Of a stretch of 64,000 nt of DNA, positions 20,601 through 30,053 are shown piece by piece. Numbering within the stretch: position 1 is the first letter of the stretch; each line of letters starts with the position of its first letter. A model generated the notes under the pieces. That model had not been told where the DNA came from and did not search any database. It was given only the letters and a program-made list of their open reading frames with translations. The stretch is taken from NCBI GenBank assembly GCA_013115135.1, contig JABANP010000030.1, positions 1 through 64,000 on the forward strand, written 5' to 3'. Both the position numbers and the translations under genes were made by a program. The stretch comes from Perkinsus olseni (Eukaryota > Perkinsozoa > Perkinsida > Perkinsidae).

Positions 20601-22157
20601 TTTTCGGCTCCTCCTTATCGTCGGACGACTCTACTGGAGTCTTCGTGGCGGCTTCAAAGGCGGCTCTAGCCTTCTTGGAGTTGGCTGTCGTCCGCTTGAA
20701 GTCGCTTGGATTTGGTGTTCCGGTCATTTAACGGAGATTACTCTTATTCCGGTAGAATGTTGAAGATGACTCCTTGGGAACACAATCGGGAATGTTTGAG
20801 TGGAAGAAATAATCCAACTGAGAGAATAGCAATAATCATCTCTACAGTGTCAATCATCGACCAATACTTATCAATATCATAGTGCTACCAAAATGGGAGG
20901 GTATCTTGCCGTTACGATTCTGTGTGATATCGGGCGAGCGATGTCACACGTCAACAAGATGCTGTGTGAACTACCGGCAGCCTCCAGAGATCAGCCTGCT
21001 GGAGTCGACCTCCGACGTGGAATGCATGTAGAGGCTCTCCGACCGACTCCCCGCACAAGTCTCTCCGTGATAGGTATCGGTATCTTATTTCCAATATGGG
21101 CGTGTCGCCTGAACGTATTGCCATTGCTGGTGACTCAGCGGGTGGAGATATGGCCGTGCTTGCGCTAGTGCAGCTCCGGAATAAGAAAGTAGTAACCAGA
21201 GCCCTCCCTTGCCCTTGACCATCTCCTGGGCGTTCCACAGACAATACGTGTTTGTGGCAGATCCCCCTGCCAGGCTGCGCCTGTCTGCTCTCCCCATGGG
21301 TGGATTTGGCTGATAAGGTGGACTACTTCGATCAAACTCCACAACAGACGCCCAGGGTACGCCCCGAATGAAAAGTTGACAGAATGGCGCATGCAGTAGA
21401 AGTCCGATCAGGTCGCTTCCTTTCAGGAGCTTCCCGGGTCGGAGAGTGTCACCAGCAGCAGCCGCCGAGGTTCCAGTCGACGGCGTAAGAGCAGTTATGA
21501 TCAAGGCGCATATACTTGTGTTGACTACCTTCCGGCTGATTTGGTAGAGCCAACCGAACTGCGGCTACGGAACGTCTCGTGGCCCTATTAATGGATCACC
21601 TCAGGTCGTCGACTTTGCGCAACTCGCTATTGGCGACATCTCCGCGGACGATCCACGAGTCTCGGCAATGTACGCCGATTTGCGTGGCCTGCCTGACATG
21701 CTGGTGATACTCATCGTTCAATTCCTCACTCGTCATCATCCTGGTCGCAGCAGATACATGCAGGTCAGGCGGAGCTTCTTCTCCCTCAAATAGAACGGTT
21801 TGCTGCGAAGTTCTCGGCGCAGAAGTCAGATAGAGTTGAACTCGAATATCGGGAATTCGAGGATATGGTAATACGCTTTACAGCTTCGGTCAAATCGTTC
21901 CCGCACGACGGCGCCCTAGGATGATGGCGAGTTGCGGTATTAATAGCTGGCTCAGGATTCTTCTGTTCAGGTGCATGTCTTCCAGTTGTTCAGCTTCTGC
22001 TGTGGTCCAGACGAGGCCCCAAACCGTTCATTGTCTGATATTGCAGATTTTGTAAGTGTTGATTGAGGACGATCTCTATCGAACCGCTACCTCCCCTCAG
22101 ATCCAGCGTCACACACAGCCGCGTGTTGTCTCCGACAATGGCAACCCATTGTCATAG
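14695..22157 (+). CDS. HSL-type alpha/beta-hydrolase, split by element 2
   Basis: Hormone-sensitive-lipase-type hydrolase, expected to cleave carboxyl esters; substrate unknown. Phase-consistent exons are 14695-14738, 14788-14880, 20959-21027, 21074-21188, 21261-21356, 21605-21703, 21751-21867, 21971-22051 and 22101-22157. Family marks in order: oxyanion HGGGF at 14795, VNYRQPPE (cf. DYRLAPE), nucleophile elbow GDSAGG with Ser at 21134, LLSPWVDL, ADLRGLPDML, and VHVFQLF with the catalytic His near 21974. The segment where the acid residue is expected reads GQAELLLPQ, so a Glu may replace Asp. Element 2 lies in the second listed intron: originally 14881-14929 (49 nt, GTGAGT...CAG), now 14881-20958. 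Exons on both sides stay in phase. N-terminal exons may lie at 13244-14163. Confidence 0.82.
14932..15130 (-). repeat. Element 2 3' LTR
   Basis: This 199-bp repeat is identical to 20758-20956 (offset 5826). It has 5-bp inverted ends TGTTG/CAACA. In the minus-strand sense its first bases encode the last residues and the stop codon of the polyprotein. Confidence 0.95.
15118..20727 (-). CDS. Element 2 gag-pol polyprotein (1869 aa)
   Basis: One continuous frame. The gag region carries three Cys-rich knuckles at about residues 368-430 (CDRCGTPGHLARAC is the clearest CCHC). A protease with IDSGAT lies at about 509. The reverse transcriptase has VVGDFAQAY at about 878 and YVDD at about 988. RNase H shows FSDSSGD at about 1159 and a later YTDSQALLY. 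The integrase has an HHCC finger at about 1446-1490 and a DDE set seen as AVDIQGP, FTDKGSN and GFFEIVH (about 1517, 1574, 1616). A basic chromatin-like tail region follows. The ATG at 20727 lies 31 nt inside the 5' LTR boundary, and the stop lies 13 nt into the 3' LTR. No internal stops. Confidence 0.94.
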   Translation of the reverse strand: MTGTPNPSDFKRTTANSKKARAAFEAATKTPVESSDDKEEPKRQQDVEAFQKELMALLARHNLSLDHLPNSVLGCKDDIEPNSFITPLSRTGRDETGAEHSPQEPPPGRRSSAPTLPFLNDLSEVETITKVRSTEPILGHKWSGDADVVGYQEFRERIKTEPIYNRAPTFLRLEFLSGQLHPSIWGVTESKVYLRASRAGHSLSDELKLRWIWERLDATYGHHQRDFQSSWEALCLEEGESFDNFLSRLYSIGRRYAEARGAFLTDYEIAHRLHKAMPDKLRELLDTHVDISDDLEQMEAYCRRWCKRWHSCKQVFHAKVAVAVESAKPITNHAPPTGGTSPGTGTGIPLGLNPEQVDSRNGPILSSRCQRCVCDGDHVAKHCPAPSPTDSANRCNWCGFYHPKRTRCPGSNPRHKRCDRCGTPGHLARACLRAHPRPPQEPSSSEPQSTTEQSGLVSEERPVPTHIEQNSAIILETPASPTLHSKLRFLYYVTTGPNRAPDGQPRRRGMIDSGATAFFASSHWWETEKLDPHFETKNCQCVASLAANPADSDNNGSPISQYTVRDVHLDDGTVLRNCVIYHLPGGCHDLIIPKSALSSGGSDVVWLSTSTGRDILLIGKAASHALSCLDEAGLTKHYVVHDPTYKELHSSGEDAQHVEHVESANYVGVNIDLRGCDQHNQSYPGPTPDWSYSIVDSSLLKDILDDSVGDKTVVRTTDTKDGERPEATFLYFELGPPSRDAPLGRLQVRAPWKEQGYVPGVVETKRAFAQAWRAHQSLSPVHQREVAKKVEELITCGYISKARVIGEDSSTPQDLPVIEAAMPMFGVWNKGKGKVRLVVDGSYFRKFTSKASPPYDDTHMTLFYNLLSLRSAEFFVVGDFAQAYHSIGLHCGDAKKLGAICVEQAYIWHRVGFGLNFSGAGLSQGVEAIKHLHLAYSGDKGADAVPQPWRHMWTQFCINWERALADGRLDRAMATIQAAKALHNLKLYVDDYHSCDDDPKKCLSDHHTSATLAQAHGIASHESKVFTNIPAATQQEYDPSCEIPTPDHAPFLGLKWSKELDSLSPVLKTTPGSVLQVVNNPHSTKADLVSATSSFYDPTGLATEVAVAARRLCRSLSLVNWDGTLPDSARAALRLWLSQITDNDISQRRALDLSEVNAFSDSSGDVKACDIRDRCGHRTTSRAKLFTCDEILRWGTPRRETEAFVLACEHLDKTLICLTRMGIYPEVKKIYTDSQALLYRLRRETTRDMTPHERRLVGRCKNLLHKWNVTAHHIKSNSNPADAPSRAYVNSKSALMTAMPAEEVVKGMRSSTSTELGLYFDPKAPTDEGEDLAALGPYCQQLNFITLSGLDASDILKSVDDSPIPSDSVDDYVDPEEVRKSQQTCPRTKLLIARVEAEPNHPDLRQLLIRDGILYSTLGDTLCTNGKPKYYLPYMATYLQEVVWRVHDKIGHKRSEKVKAVLSRWLYSPSLGTCISKVIKKCDFCLQYKGLRSFNTSSGTVRPAGLKFLPWQVCAVDIQGPMNIRYGSHETDKFAVVTITDSITGYCRSSVVWEFSSAVIMHKLALLFLGSDFPKVCFTDKGSNLSSKFAKRKFQEWNVVHLLLPSHPEFYSGFFEIVHRSINDGLKALLDHQRVDSRDDVEVAVLEAVRQFNVTPLSPTFPVSPHECMYIMSPRIHSMARVDENIKEEYESAVELWPGLAALSDSSFDKLKSYIDEQTARKLESLAQFTLEWRRRHSRAESYLQKKWRRLRQTILPGSLVYRYNPNRMKLGPKWVGPFKVVRALSHHVLLLESAQGGRVPELLHNLKVVDTPTETAIDPAATSEDLIQLDKVDEPPVCILDEGRASSPRRSARLQARNRALKDDNVDV
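20758..20956 (-). repeat. Element 2 5' LTR
   Basis: Exact copy of 14932-15130, bounded on the right by AGAT (20957-20960), which regenerates the 3' splice-site AG of the host hydrolase intron. Confidence 0.95.
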
Positions 22158-22447
22158 GGAGCAGCCCGAAGTATCCCTACATTGTTATGGTAGAACAATA
22201 GCCGTTCTTGATTTCTGTAAATTTGCACCTTACACAAGGCCTGTGCGCCATCGTACCATCTCTGAATACTGTTCCTCGGCTCTTATCGTGAGCAAAAAGT
22301 CTTTATTAATAATTCACTTCACTCTCAACATCATTACCTGGGATCCATCTTGCGTGGTGTTCAGTAGTGAAATACCGTTACTCCTCAGCCTCCGCTATCA
22401 TCACCCCTTTTTACTCTCTTCCGCGTCTCTCCACTCATGCCCGGTCT

Positions 22448-23721
22448 ATGTGTCGTTATGCGCTTCTGGTGGTAGCTCTCCTCACTATCATTGCCTGCGT
22501 ACGCGCCTCGGCCGAAAGCAACGAGTCGCGGCAGCGCTGGGTGAATGAGATAAACCTGTATCGGTGTATCCACGGACTCCCTCCGCTACTGTGGGATACG
22601 GGGTTAGCGGATACTGCTTCGCAATTTGCCGGGCGGCTATCCACTACAGGGCAGTCCTTCAGCGCTGAACCGTCTCGGACAACGTTAGCGTTCGGTTTCG
22701 GTAAATTCCACTGCGGCGATAGATACCGTGAATTCGACCAGACTTGTGCCGTGTGGTTTTGGTACCTTCAATATCTCGACACGTTTGGTCAGGAAGGCTG
22801 TGGTTCGGTCACGTTGGCTGAGAGAACGTGGAGCCCGAGAGATATCGAGGACGTCAAAATTATGCTATCTGATCGAGTTGAATATGTTGGTTGCGCGTCT
22901 CGTGGGCACTTCTATGCATGCAAGTTCGACGGTAACTGCGGCGGTCCTGGACAACCCTGTGGAAAAAACACTACTGAGCTGCAGCACTGTGTTGACGAGG
23001 CTTGCTTCTGGTGCAGGGATAACACCCGAGTCAGCTCTTGTTGGAAATGGAACCCCTATGTTGATCTTGGAACAACTACCACCACTACTACTACCCGTCC
23101 TCTCGTGGATGGCACCGAGATGTATGCGACGACCACAAGTGAGTAGCGCACACTATTGACGAATTCTGATGACTTTGCACCCAATTCTTTCTGGAAACTT
23201 CCTTAGCTGCTCCCTGAGTCTCGCCTACGTCAGTTACCCCTTTGCGGACCTCGAATCTCCGAGGCCGAAGCACTCTGCCTACGACAACGACAAACAGGAC
23301 GACGGCTGTCTTGCCGACTAGCAGTGGTTGGACTGACCAAGACGGCCCGATCGCTATGATGGACGAGATACCGGAGGATACTGAGATGGATACGGTGGAT
23401 TCTATGGAATCCCGCAACTTTTACTGCGAAACACCGGAGCTTGCGACTGCGGCGCATGCCTTTTGTTCAAGTATTCGCCGAGGCTCATGGTGCCAGCTGG
23501 GCCAGACTCCCCCTACTTGTTACGACGAGAACCACCTCTGCGGGTGTTTCGGAGACCGGGATGTGCCGCGTGACTTTTACAATCCAACAGGGAACTGCTC
23601 CGTGTTGGAATCTCATTACTTCTGCCAGGCGGAGACGCGGAATGGACGATGTAACTTCGGGGCTGGTCCGCCTTACTTATGCGAGGATTCCGATACAAAC
23701 TGTGCCTGCGATAGGCTCTGA
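22448..23721 (+). CDS. Secreted CAP/SCP-domain protein with Cys-rich tail
   Basis: Two exons, 22448-23138 and 23234-23721, joined in phase 1 across a 95-nt GTGAGT...CAG intron. ATG 22448 is preferred over the in-frame 22367 because it starts a clean signal peptide (MCRYALLVVALLTIIACV). Exon 1 has the CAP N-terminal pattern (NEINLYRCIHGLPPLLWD) and several Cys ending in CGGPGQPCG. It lacks the GHYTQ-type motif of typical CAP proteins, so the usual cavity residues are not preserved. A Thr-rich linker leads into exon 2, which holds Asp/Glu-rich sequence and at least 12 Cys in repeated CxxG/CxC patterns. Probably secreted. The CAP assignment rests on fold-level similarity only. Confidence 0.72.
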
Positions 23722-24691
23722 CAAGCTTTGGTTAACAGCGATTCCAAGATTAGTTTGATTCAGATTCACTCCTTTGTCCAATTCAAATCGATTATCTGTC
23801 TCATGTAGTGGATGTAACATTGCCATGTCATGCAGCGTCACTCAACACATTTCCCCAACCCAGTGCTGGCTGACTTGTGTTAGAACTGTGGAGCTTGGGT
23901 CCACCAACACTTGGGGCGGCGGATAACGAAATCGAGCATCCCATTTACGAAGCTGAACTTCCCAGAGCCGCGGAAACGAAAGGTCCAGAAACCATCCACG
24001 AATATTGGAGGTTTCAACGTGTATTGAAGTTCCTCTCTGCGAAATCGAAAGTTTTATCGTATCGGAATTGAAGTCACGAAAGACCGAAGTGTGGATTTGA
24101 AAGTTACCGACCGCAATTGAGAGTACGGTTCATTGCTTTCGCATGCCGAACCTCGACTCGAACACAAGACACCAAAGGATTCGGCTGTCATCCCCCGCCT
24201 CCGCGGATTTGTTGGTTCTATCTCTGAACGAAATATTGGAAAGGTGTGAATTATCCGAAATTAAGCTTATGTAATTCTGCCTTCGTCTGCCAGTTAGGAG
24301 TGTAAGGTTGTGAGTCTTGATCGGTAGACGTCCTGCTATCGTGGGGTGAGGCTGATATCGACGGCCTCACCCAGCAGCGAGATCAGCTTGAGATCATCAG
24401 CAGTGAGATCATCTGGTCTCCTTGAGATCAGCTTCCGATTTACGCGCCATATTTTCTTCGCACCGCACTCCGACACGACACTGTTGTGATGATAGTCATC
24501 GACGTTGATATATGCCAGCGCGAGTCGATGAGTTGGACTGTTTCTCCATTCTTCCGAGTCGGAAGTTCCGACTCGGAAATTCAAGGCAAGGTGACATTCA
24601 ACTAGGGGAGCCCGAAAGTACTCTCAAACACGACTTCATACACTACACTGTTCATCCAACAACATGGGAGAATGCAACACATGCATGCCCG
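23722..24691. other. Intergenic region between convergent 3' ends
   Basis: No gene is supported between the CAP gene (+) and CFAP52 (-). The region contains a perfect 13-bp-arm palindrome at 24552-24578 and otherwise no clear structure. Confidence 0.6.
24552..24578. repeat. 27-nt near-perfect palindrome
   Basis: Arms TTCCGAGTCGGAA (24552-24564) and TTCCGACTCGGAA (24566-24578) are perfect reverse complements with one spacer base. Each arm is itself almost palindromic. It lies between two convergent genes. Function unknown; a cruciform, a protein-binding site or an RNA hairpin are possible. Confidence 0.85.
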
Positions 24692-27600
24692 TCACAGATT
24701 ACTCGTGTCGCAGCACTTCTCAGTTATCTCCTACGGACGAAAGAAACTGGATGACGCGGGTCACTAGCAAGGCTACTACGACTTACCTCGGGAACCTTCC
24801 AAATGAAGATACCGCCCTCGTGCCCCACACTGACTATCATGCTCTGGTCGGGCGAAAGTGCCACCGAGGATATTGTACCACTATGACCAGCACCAGATAA
24901 ATGGCACACGCCTGACCGCGCGGGAATATAAGCAAGCTGCCTCCCGAGCTAAACAATTCCCACCTTCGTCATAGTCCCACATCTTGACGGTTCTGTCTGC
25001 TCCGCCGCTCACGAAGTGAGAACCCGATCTGAGAGGTAAAATGCCCAGCAAAAATCCGACTAGATAGGTCTGCCGTCTGTTTACTTCGATATCGAAAGAG
25101 TACACAGCTCAGCGGTTTCCGATCCCTCCAGTATACGAATCGTCTGGCCGTCGAAAGTATCCCAATACGCAATTTTCCTGAAACGTACACACGTAAGAAT
25201 TATTTATGAACCGAATGGTACTACCTGTCACTGCCGGTTGTCACCAGCTGTGTCTCGTCCGGATGGTAGACCAAGTTCTTGAACATAGTCGACTCGAAAA
25301 GGCACAAGGAGCGGGTACGGGAAACGAGATCCCATATGCTGCGGAGGACTCGTCAACTCCATCGGTCGACCGCAAAATGGCTTACATGCAACTCCCATCC
25401 GAGCTGGCAGAGACCGCCTTTGCATTATCCGCTGTGAGTCTGATGCACCAAACCCGTCCACGGTGTTCCTGTGAAAAGTGCACGTGTCATTTTTCCTCCA
25501 GGAGCCAGACTCACCTTCAAGCTGGATTCCATCACCTGAGTCTGGCCATTCTTGCCTAACCTCCAGCATCTCACTTCCCCTTCCATGCCACCGGACACCA
25601 GCCTGAGATCACTGCGTAGAGGGAGAGCGAATCTGACCCCCTCGAGCGCTACTTTCCTATATCGGAACTGCAGGTAATGGCAGTGACACCGTTCTTGTGG
25701 GCATCGTTGATAACGTACAGCAGCTTACCGGATTGCGGCAAGAAAGCCCGGATTTTACCTGGATCGCGAGAGACTATGAGACGTTCCGGTGGGGGGAAGT
25801 GCCCACTTACCATCATGCCATCCAGTGACAATACTGCGACCATCGCGGGCAAAGTCCATGCAGTAGCATTCGATATTGGGGACCTGCAAATGCGCTCTCG
25901 CTTTATCGGAGCCGAGGAGAATCGGGTATAACCTGTATACGCAGAAGCTCCTGTCGAGTCCTCGAGTTCCAAACACGAACCTCTTCTTTGCTACAGGTGG
26001 CGAATACCTAACACAATCCGTACGACGGGGAACTGCTCCAAATCTCACCCACCTCGGAAAAATCATGAGGGAAGACAACCTGATTAATTGCTTCATGATG
26101 GCACGTGTTGCGCAACTCAGGAGTCATGACATCCTAACAAGCGATACAATGCGTGTGAACGGAGGTTCGCCAATCCTACTTGCGGGCTGGCATCGACCCA
26201 ATAGACGTTACTGGATGAGATCGAGGCAAAGAAATGTGTACTGTCTTCCGTAAGAGCGATCGAAGTAACGCAGCCGAGTACCTGAAGGATGGACTGATCT
26301 TCTGACGACGACATTGCCGCTAGAATTTGATTCAAGTGGCAACCGGAGCGGAGGCAGCCTGGAGGTTTCCTGCTTCCGTTCGACCAATACAAAACAGAGT
26401 AGAAATAGTATTTCCATTGTGTTCTGTATTAGAAATTTCTGAAATACGCCGGACGTTGTAGACCGAGGAATCAGTGAACACAACCAAAGCCACTCGGGGC
26501 GAGCGTATTCTTATCTAGGAGATGAAGCGAGGTGGTTGCGTAACATCTAGGTAGTCATCTAGTATCTAGTGCTAGTCTCAGTAGGGGAAGACCAGGTGTT
26601 GCTGCAACAAGACTTGCAACAAGTTTTGCGTGAAATCCCCTGAAATATTCTGCGTAAAATCCACGAAGGAATGAGTGAAATGGAATGAGGTAACTGAGGA
26701 CGTGAACAAGTAAGCCTCACCTTGCAACTAGTAGTTATCCTAAAGGTTCGAGTATCGATCTTGGCAATGGTTCCTTCTCCACTGCCGACAATCAAGTCAC
26801 CTACAAAGGATATCATCTCAGGCGAGGATCTAGATTGCACGCCTTGGTTATGAGCTCACCGTCATCCAAGATCCTTATACAGCTGACGCCTTGACTGAAG
26901 CACTGCTTGTGGGGTCCGAGTCTCTTGTAGATACCGCGCTAGCAAAGCAGTACGTCGTAGACGAGTTAAAAACACGAAAATTCTTACATCGACATTAACT
27001 TCGAGAATGTCGCCGCTCTGTGTTCCGCAGTAGGCCAGCTTGTCATCTTTCGAGATGCAGACTGCGGTGATTACCCGTTTGAGATTTCCTGAGATACCCA
27101 CATATTACCCATGCAGGACAGAAGCGGACAACGAAGGAACACTCTGCTACTGGATGGAGGTCCGACCCAGATTTCATATGGGTAATATAAGAAGAACGTA
27201 GATGGCACGTCTCCGATATCGATGCCAACAAGCTACTGTCGCTCACCTGTGCTAACTTCTGTCGGATGAATCTTTTTGTTTTTCAGGTCGAGATGCCATA
27301 ACCTGCATGACAATCGTCACTAAGTCTATCACTCAGCGACAATACAGGGCTTCCCAGCCTTCACTTCCACCCCAACGAATATATTCTATAACTTGCCAGA
27401 CGCTTGCCCAATTGCACTTTCTTCGCCCCGCGCATCTCACCTGATATGATAGTTCCCCCCTGATATGAGATGAAGGTCGGAGTTGTGCAAAAATTTCACC
27501 GTGTGGGCCGTATCCGTAGCAGCGGGGGTTCCACAGATGGGCTGGCCTGAACGGTGTTACATCGATGTGCAGCGTACGGATCCCCGCGTTCTACCGGACT

Positions 27601-28280
27601 GCACATCCCAGACGACGAGAGCATTATCATCCTGACCTCCCAGACTGACGAGGTATTTGTTGTTGTAGGAGAATGATAGAGATGATACGGCCACCTAAGA
27701 CAAAATTTGACTTCGGGAATCGCTTGTTCGGATCAACGGGCTTCACAGACGCCGCTGGTCGAAGAGACGCGGAGAGTCGACCCACCTTATGTAAGCTAAG
27801 CTTGTGCAAAGGCTTCCTTGTGGCGAAATCCCAGATTATCGCATCAGCAGGAAACCCCATGAAGGTCCTCTGTCCAGAGGCGACGAAAGCGCCGTCATCA
27901 GAGATTGTGATGCAGTTAACCTGTCGTAAGAAACAGCGGCGTTTGAACATCAGAGCACAGCTGAGTATGGGACCTGATTATCATGGCCGACCATGAAATC
28001 TTGGGTCCGCTCCAGGAGATTGCGGACAACCACTGTACCTGACACGTCATCAAGTTCGAGCAAGCGGAAGGGACGTTGTAGCCGACGACGTACATCCTAG
28101 CGGATAGAGCAGGTGCTTGTTATCGGGGTGTAGCTGCATACCATCGATGACGGCACCCTTGAAGCCGATAACCGCTTGAAGTTCCAGCTCCCCATTTTTG
28201 ACAGATCTCTCGATTTCTTTGCTCTCCTCTGCAACCCCGGCAGGAGGAGCCTCGGCGGTCACAGATGCCTCGATAGTCAT
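24692..28280 (-). CDS. CFAP52: Cilia- and flagella-associated protein 52 (WDR16)
   Basis: WD40-repeat microtubule inner protein of motile axonemes. I reconstructed 21 exons with consistent phases (from 28280): 28280-28094, 28038-27974, 27920-27786, 27694-27595, 27546-27441, 27302-27247, 27088-26988, 26938-26860, 26800-26721, 26281-26180, 26133-26053, 26007-25933, 25883-25811, 25758-25653, 25602-25515, 25468-25386, 25338-25225, 25177-25085, 25028-24964, 24911-24787 and 24730-24692. That gives 650 aa, against 620 in the human protein. Orthologue signatures are present throughout: IYPLGCT-like LLYPLGCT, VASGQRTFMGF, YLVSLGGQDD, MDFARDGRSIVTGWHDG, VINDAHKNGVTAI and FVSGGADRTVKMWDY. The start was chosen at MTIEASV, with a TTTTCAG just upstream that could accept a spliced leader. 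Intron 9 is unusually long (439 nt). Confidence 0.95.
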
Positions 28281-28992
28281 GATTGAGGATATTAATCCAG
28301 CTGAAAAGAACATACACCTCCATCGCTGCTACACAACAAGACGAGGAGTTGACGATTCAGATGGCATCAAGAGACGTCATGTTCGGAGACATGCAGACAT
28401 CTTCGACGCAGCTCTTCAGAGGGGCTCTGCTCCGCCTCTCTGAACGAGCGGTCGTGAAACTGAGGATATTGCAAAGCTTGCCGTTGCATGCTCATCTCGA
28501 CACTGACTGTTTAACGATTCTAGGCGGCATCATCGACGATATCGGGTCCTTTTCGAAGTCTGCATTATGGTCCGGATCCGTTACGAGGAGCTCATAGTTC
28601 CACAGGACCCTTGGGGCTTCCCCCGACTCCCCACTCTGAAATCTCGGCATTCACAACTCGGTCACGACTCTGGTTAGTTCACATTATTGGAGGCAAGGTC
28701 TTGCGGAGTTTTTCTCAGGGGTATGATAAAGTAAGAGAGCCAGGAAGGCCAGGTGTAAACTCTCCCCGGCAGCAACGGGGCGTTCCTGTACACAATGGAA
28801 TGCCGGTAATCGACGCTTCCCCACCGCAGCCATTCCGAGCAAAACAGTCCAACAGTCAGCAGTGTGGCGAGCGGAAGTCAGTGAAAAGCTCGTGTAACGA
28901 CGCAGAGATGCTCAAAGCTCGCTGGCAAGAGGAGAAGTGAGAGGCTAATCCGTGGGCAGGACAATGCCAGCGCTGCGTCGACAGTGACTTCA
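28281..28992. other. Intergenic region upstream of CFAP52
   Basis: About 0.7 kb with no supported gene. It should contain the CFAP52 promoter near 28300 and the 3' end of the next minus-strand gene near 28990. No regulatory motif is recognisable. Confidence 0.4.
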
Positions 28993-29938
28993 CCTATCTT
29001 TTCCGAAAGGAGGATTGGCACCACGCGGGTCCATCGTGTACATAACCACCGGAGACTCATCAGAGTCGAGAGCGTCATCAGCCAGTGGAGTTAGATACCC
29101 GCCTGCAGACCACCGTCAGAGGACGACCTCCAAGAGAGTCAGCACCTGCTGCGATAGCCCCTCGAGCAACGTGCGTCCTCGGGAGAGGCTGCGGGGGCTC
29201 CTCGTCAGCGTCGACGACTACTGCCCACATAAACAGAGCAGTTTTATCTGTAAGATTCCCTTCTGGCTGAAGTGAAAAAAGCACTGTTAGCCAATACAGT
29301 TTCGAGGTCCAAAACGAAGGCCACTACCGGCCGACTTACCGCCCAGTCGCTCTGATTGAGATACACCCCACACAAAACCTCGATGCTCCGCTGCAGCGCC
29401 CCGAAGGCACGGCTGTTATACAAGCTTGGCCAGTAACGTTGCCGCAGAGTCTCGTTCGTAAATATCTGATTGACGTGCATCATTGATGCAGCATCAAGAC
29501 AGCGGCTGCTCGAAGGTTCACTTTCCACTGCCATTTCTGAAAAGATAGCGCCGATTTCGATGCAGGGTCTGTAGACAGAAATGCCCTGTAGCCTTCTAGA
29601 CCTGACAGGGCGCGCCTTGAAAGACTGATCTGGTAAATTGGCATACCCAGTTCTTGCAGATCTCGGTAGAGATCTGGCGAAATAAGATCCTCACTAAGAG
29701 AGGCGGACTGCCACGCTGTCGACCAAAAATACTGTACAGTCACCGTCTCCCGGCCGCGCGAGACGATGAGGAGAGCAGTGGAGCTGATGAACGCCAAGAA
29801 ATTGGTTAACTTCATACCTGCCGTGAGCGCACCTAGATACCTGCGGCCCAAAAGAAAGTTCGGCTCGGAAAGTCCCCACGAAGCTGGATGGCAGGCTCTA
29901 CTGTTGAATACTATCCTACCGCACTCTTCCGTGGGCAT
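28993..29938 (-). CDS. Unrecognised multi-exon gene
   Basis: Several exon-like blocks on the minus strand read as ordinary globular protein. One around 29690-29815 contains YEVNQFLGVHQLHC and GDGDCTVFLVDSVAV. Another at about 29355-29520 contains LRQRYWPSLYNSRAFG and LCGVYLNQSDWA before a GTAAGT donor. A third at about 29090-29255, after CACTTCAG, contains LTDKTALFMWAVVVDADEE. A short acidic exon near 29000-29065 contains VVMYTMDPRG. Start and end are uncertain (possible start MPTEECGR at 29938). I do not recognise the family and assign no function. Confidence 0.4.
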
Positions 29939-30053
29939 CTCCTCGAACTTCAAGGCCGAGCATCATCACCAGCACCCGACTAACGAATTTACCCAACGAA
30001 AGAGTAGTGACTTATCAGACGTGGAGAACTTGGTAGAATACAAGAGTCTAAGC

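Larger units (their letters stand above)
14932..20956 (-). mobile_element. LTR retrotransposon, element 2 (BEL/Pao-like gag-pol)
   Basis: This element has 199-bp direct LTRs with no difference found by eye, ending TGTTG...CAACA, and a 4-bp target duplication AGAT (14928-14931 and 20957-20960). It carries one intact 1869-codon frame on the minus strand, so it looks like a recent, possibly active insertion. It differs from element 1 in LTR sequence, LTR ends, duplication length and protein sequence, so it is a separate family. No TGG-type primer binding site follows the 5' LTR in the minus-strand sense. Confidence 0.94.
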
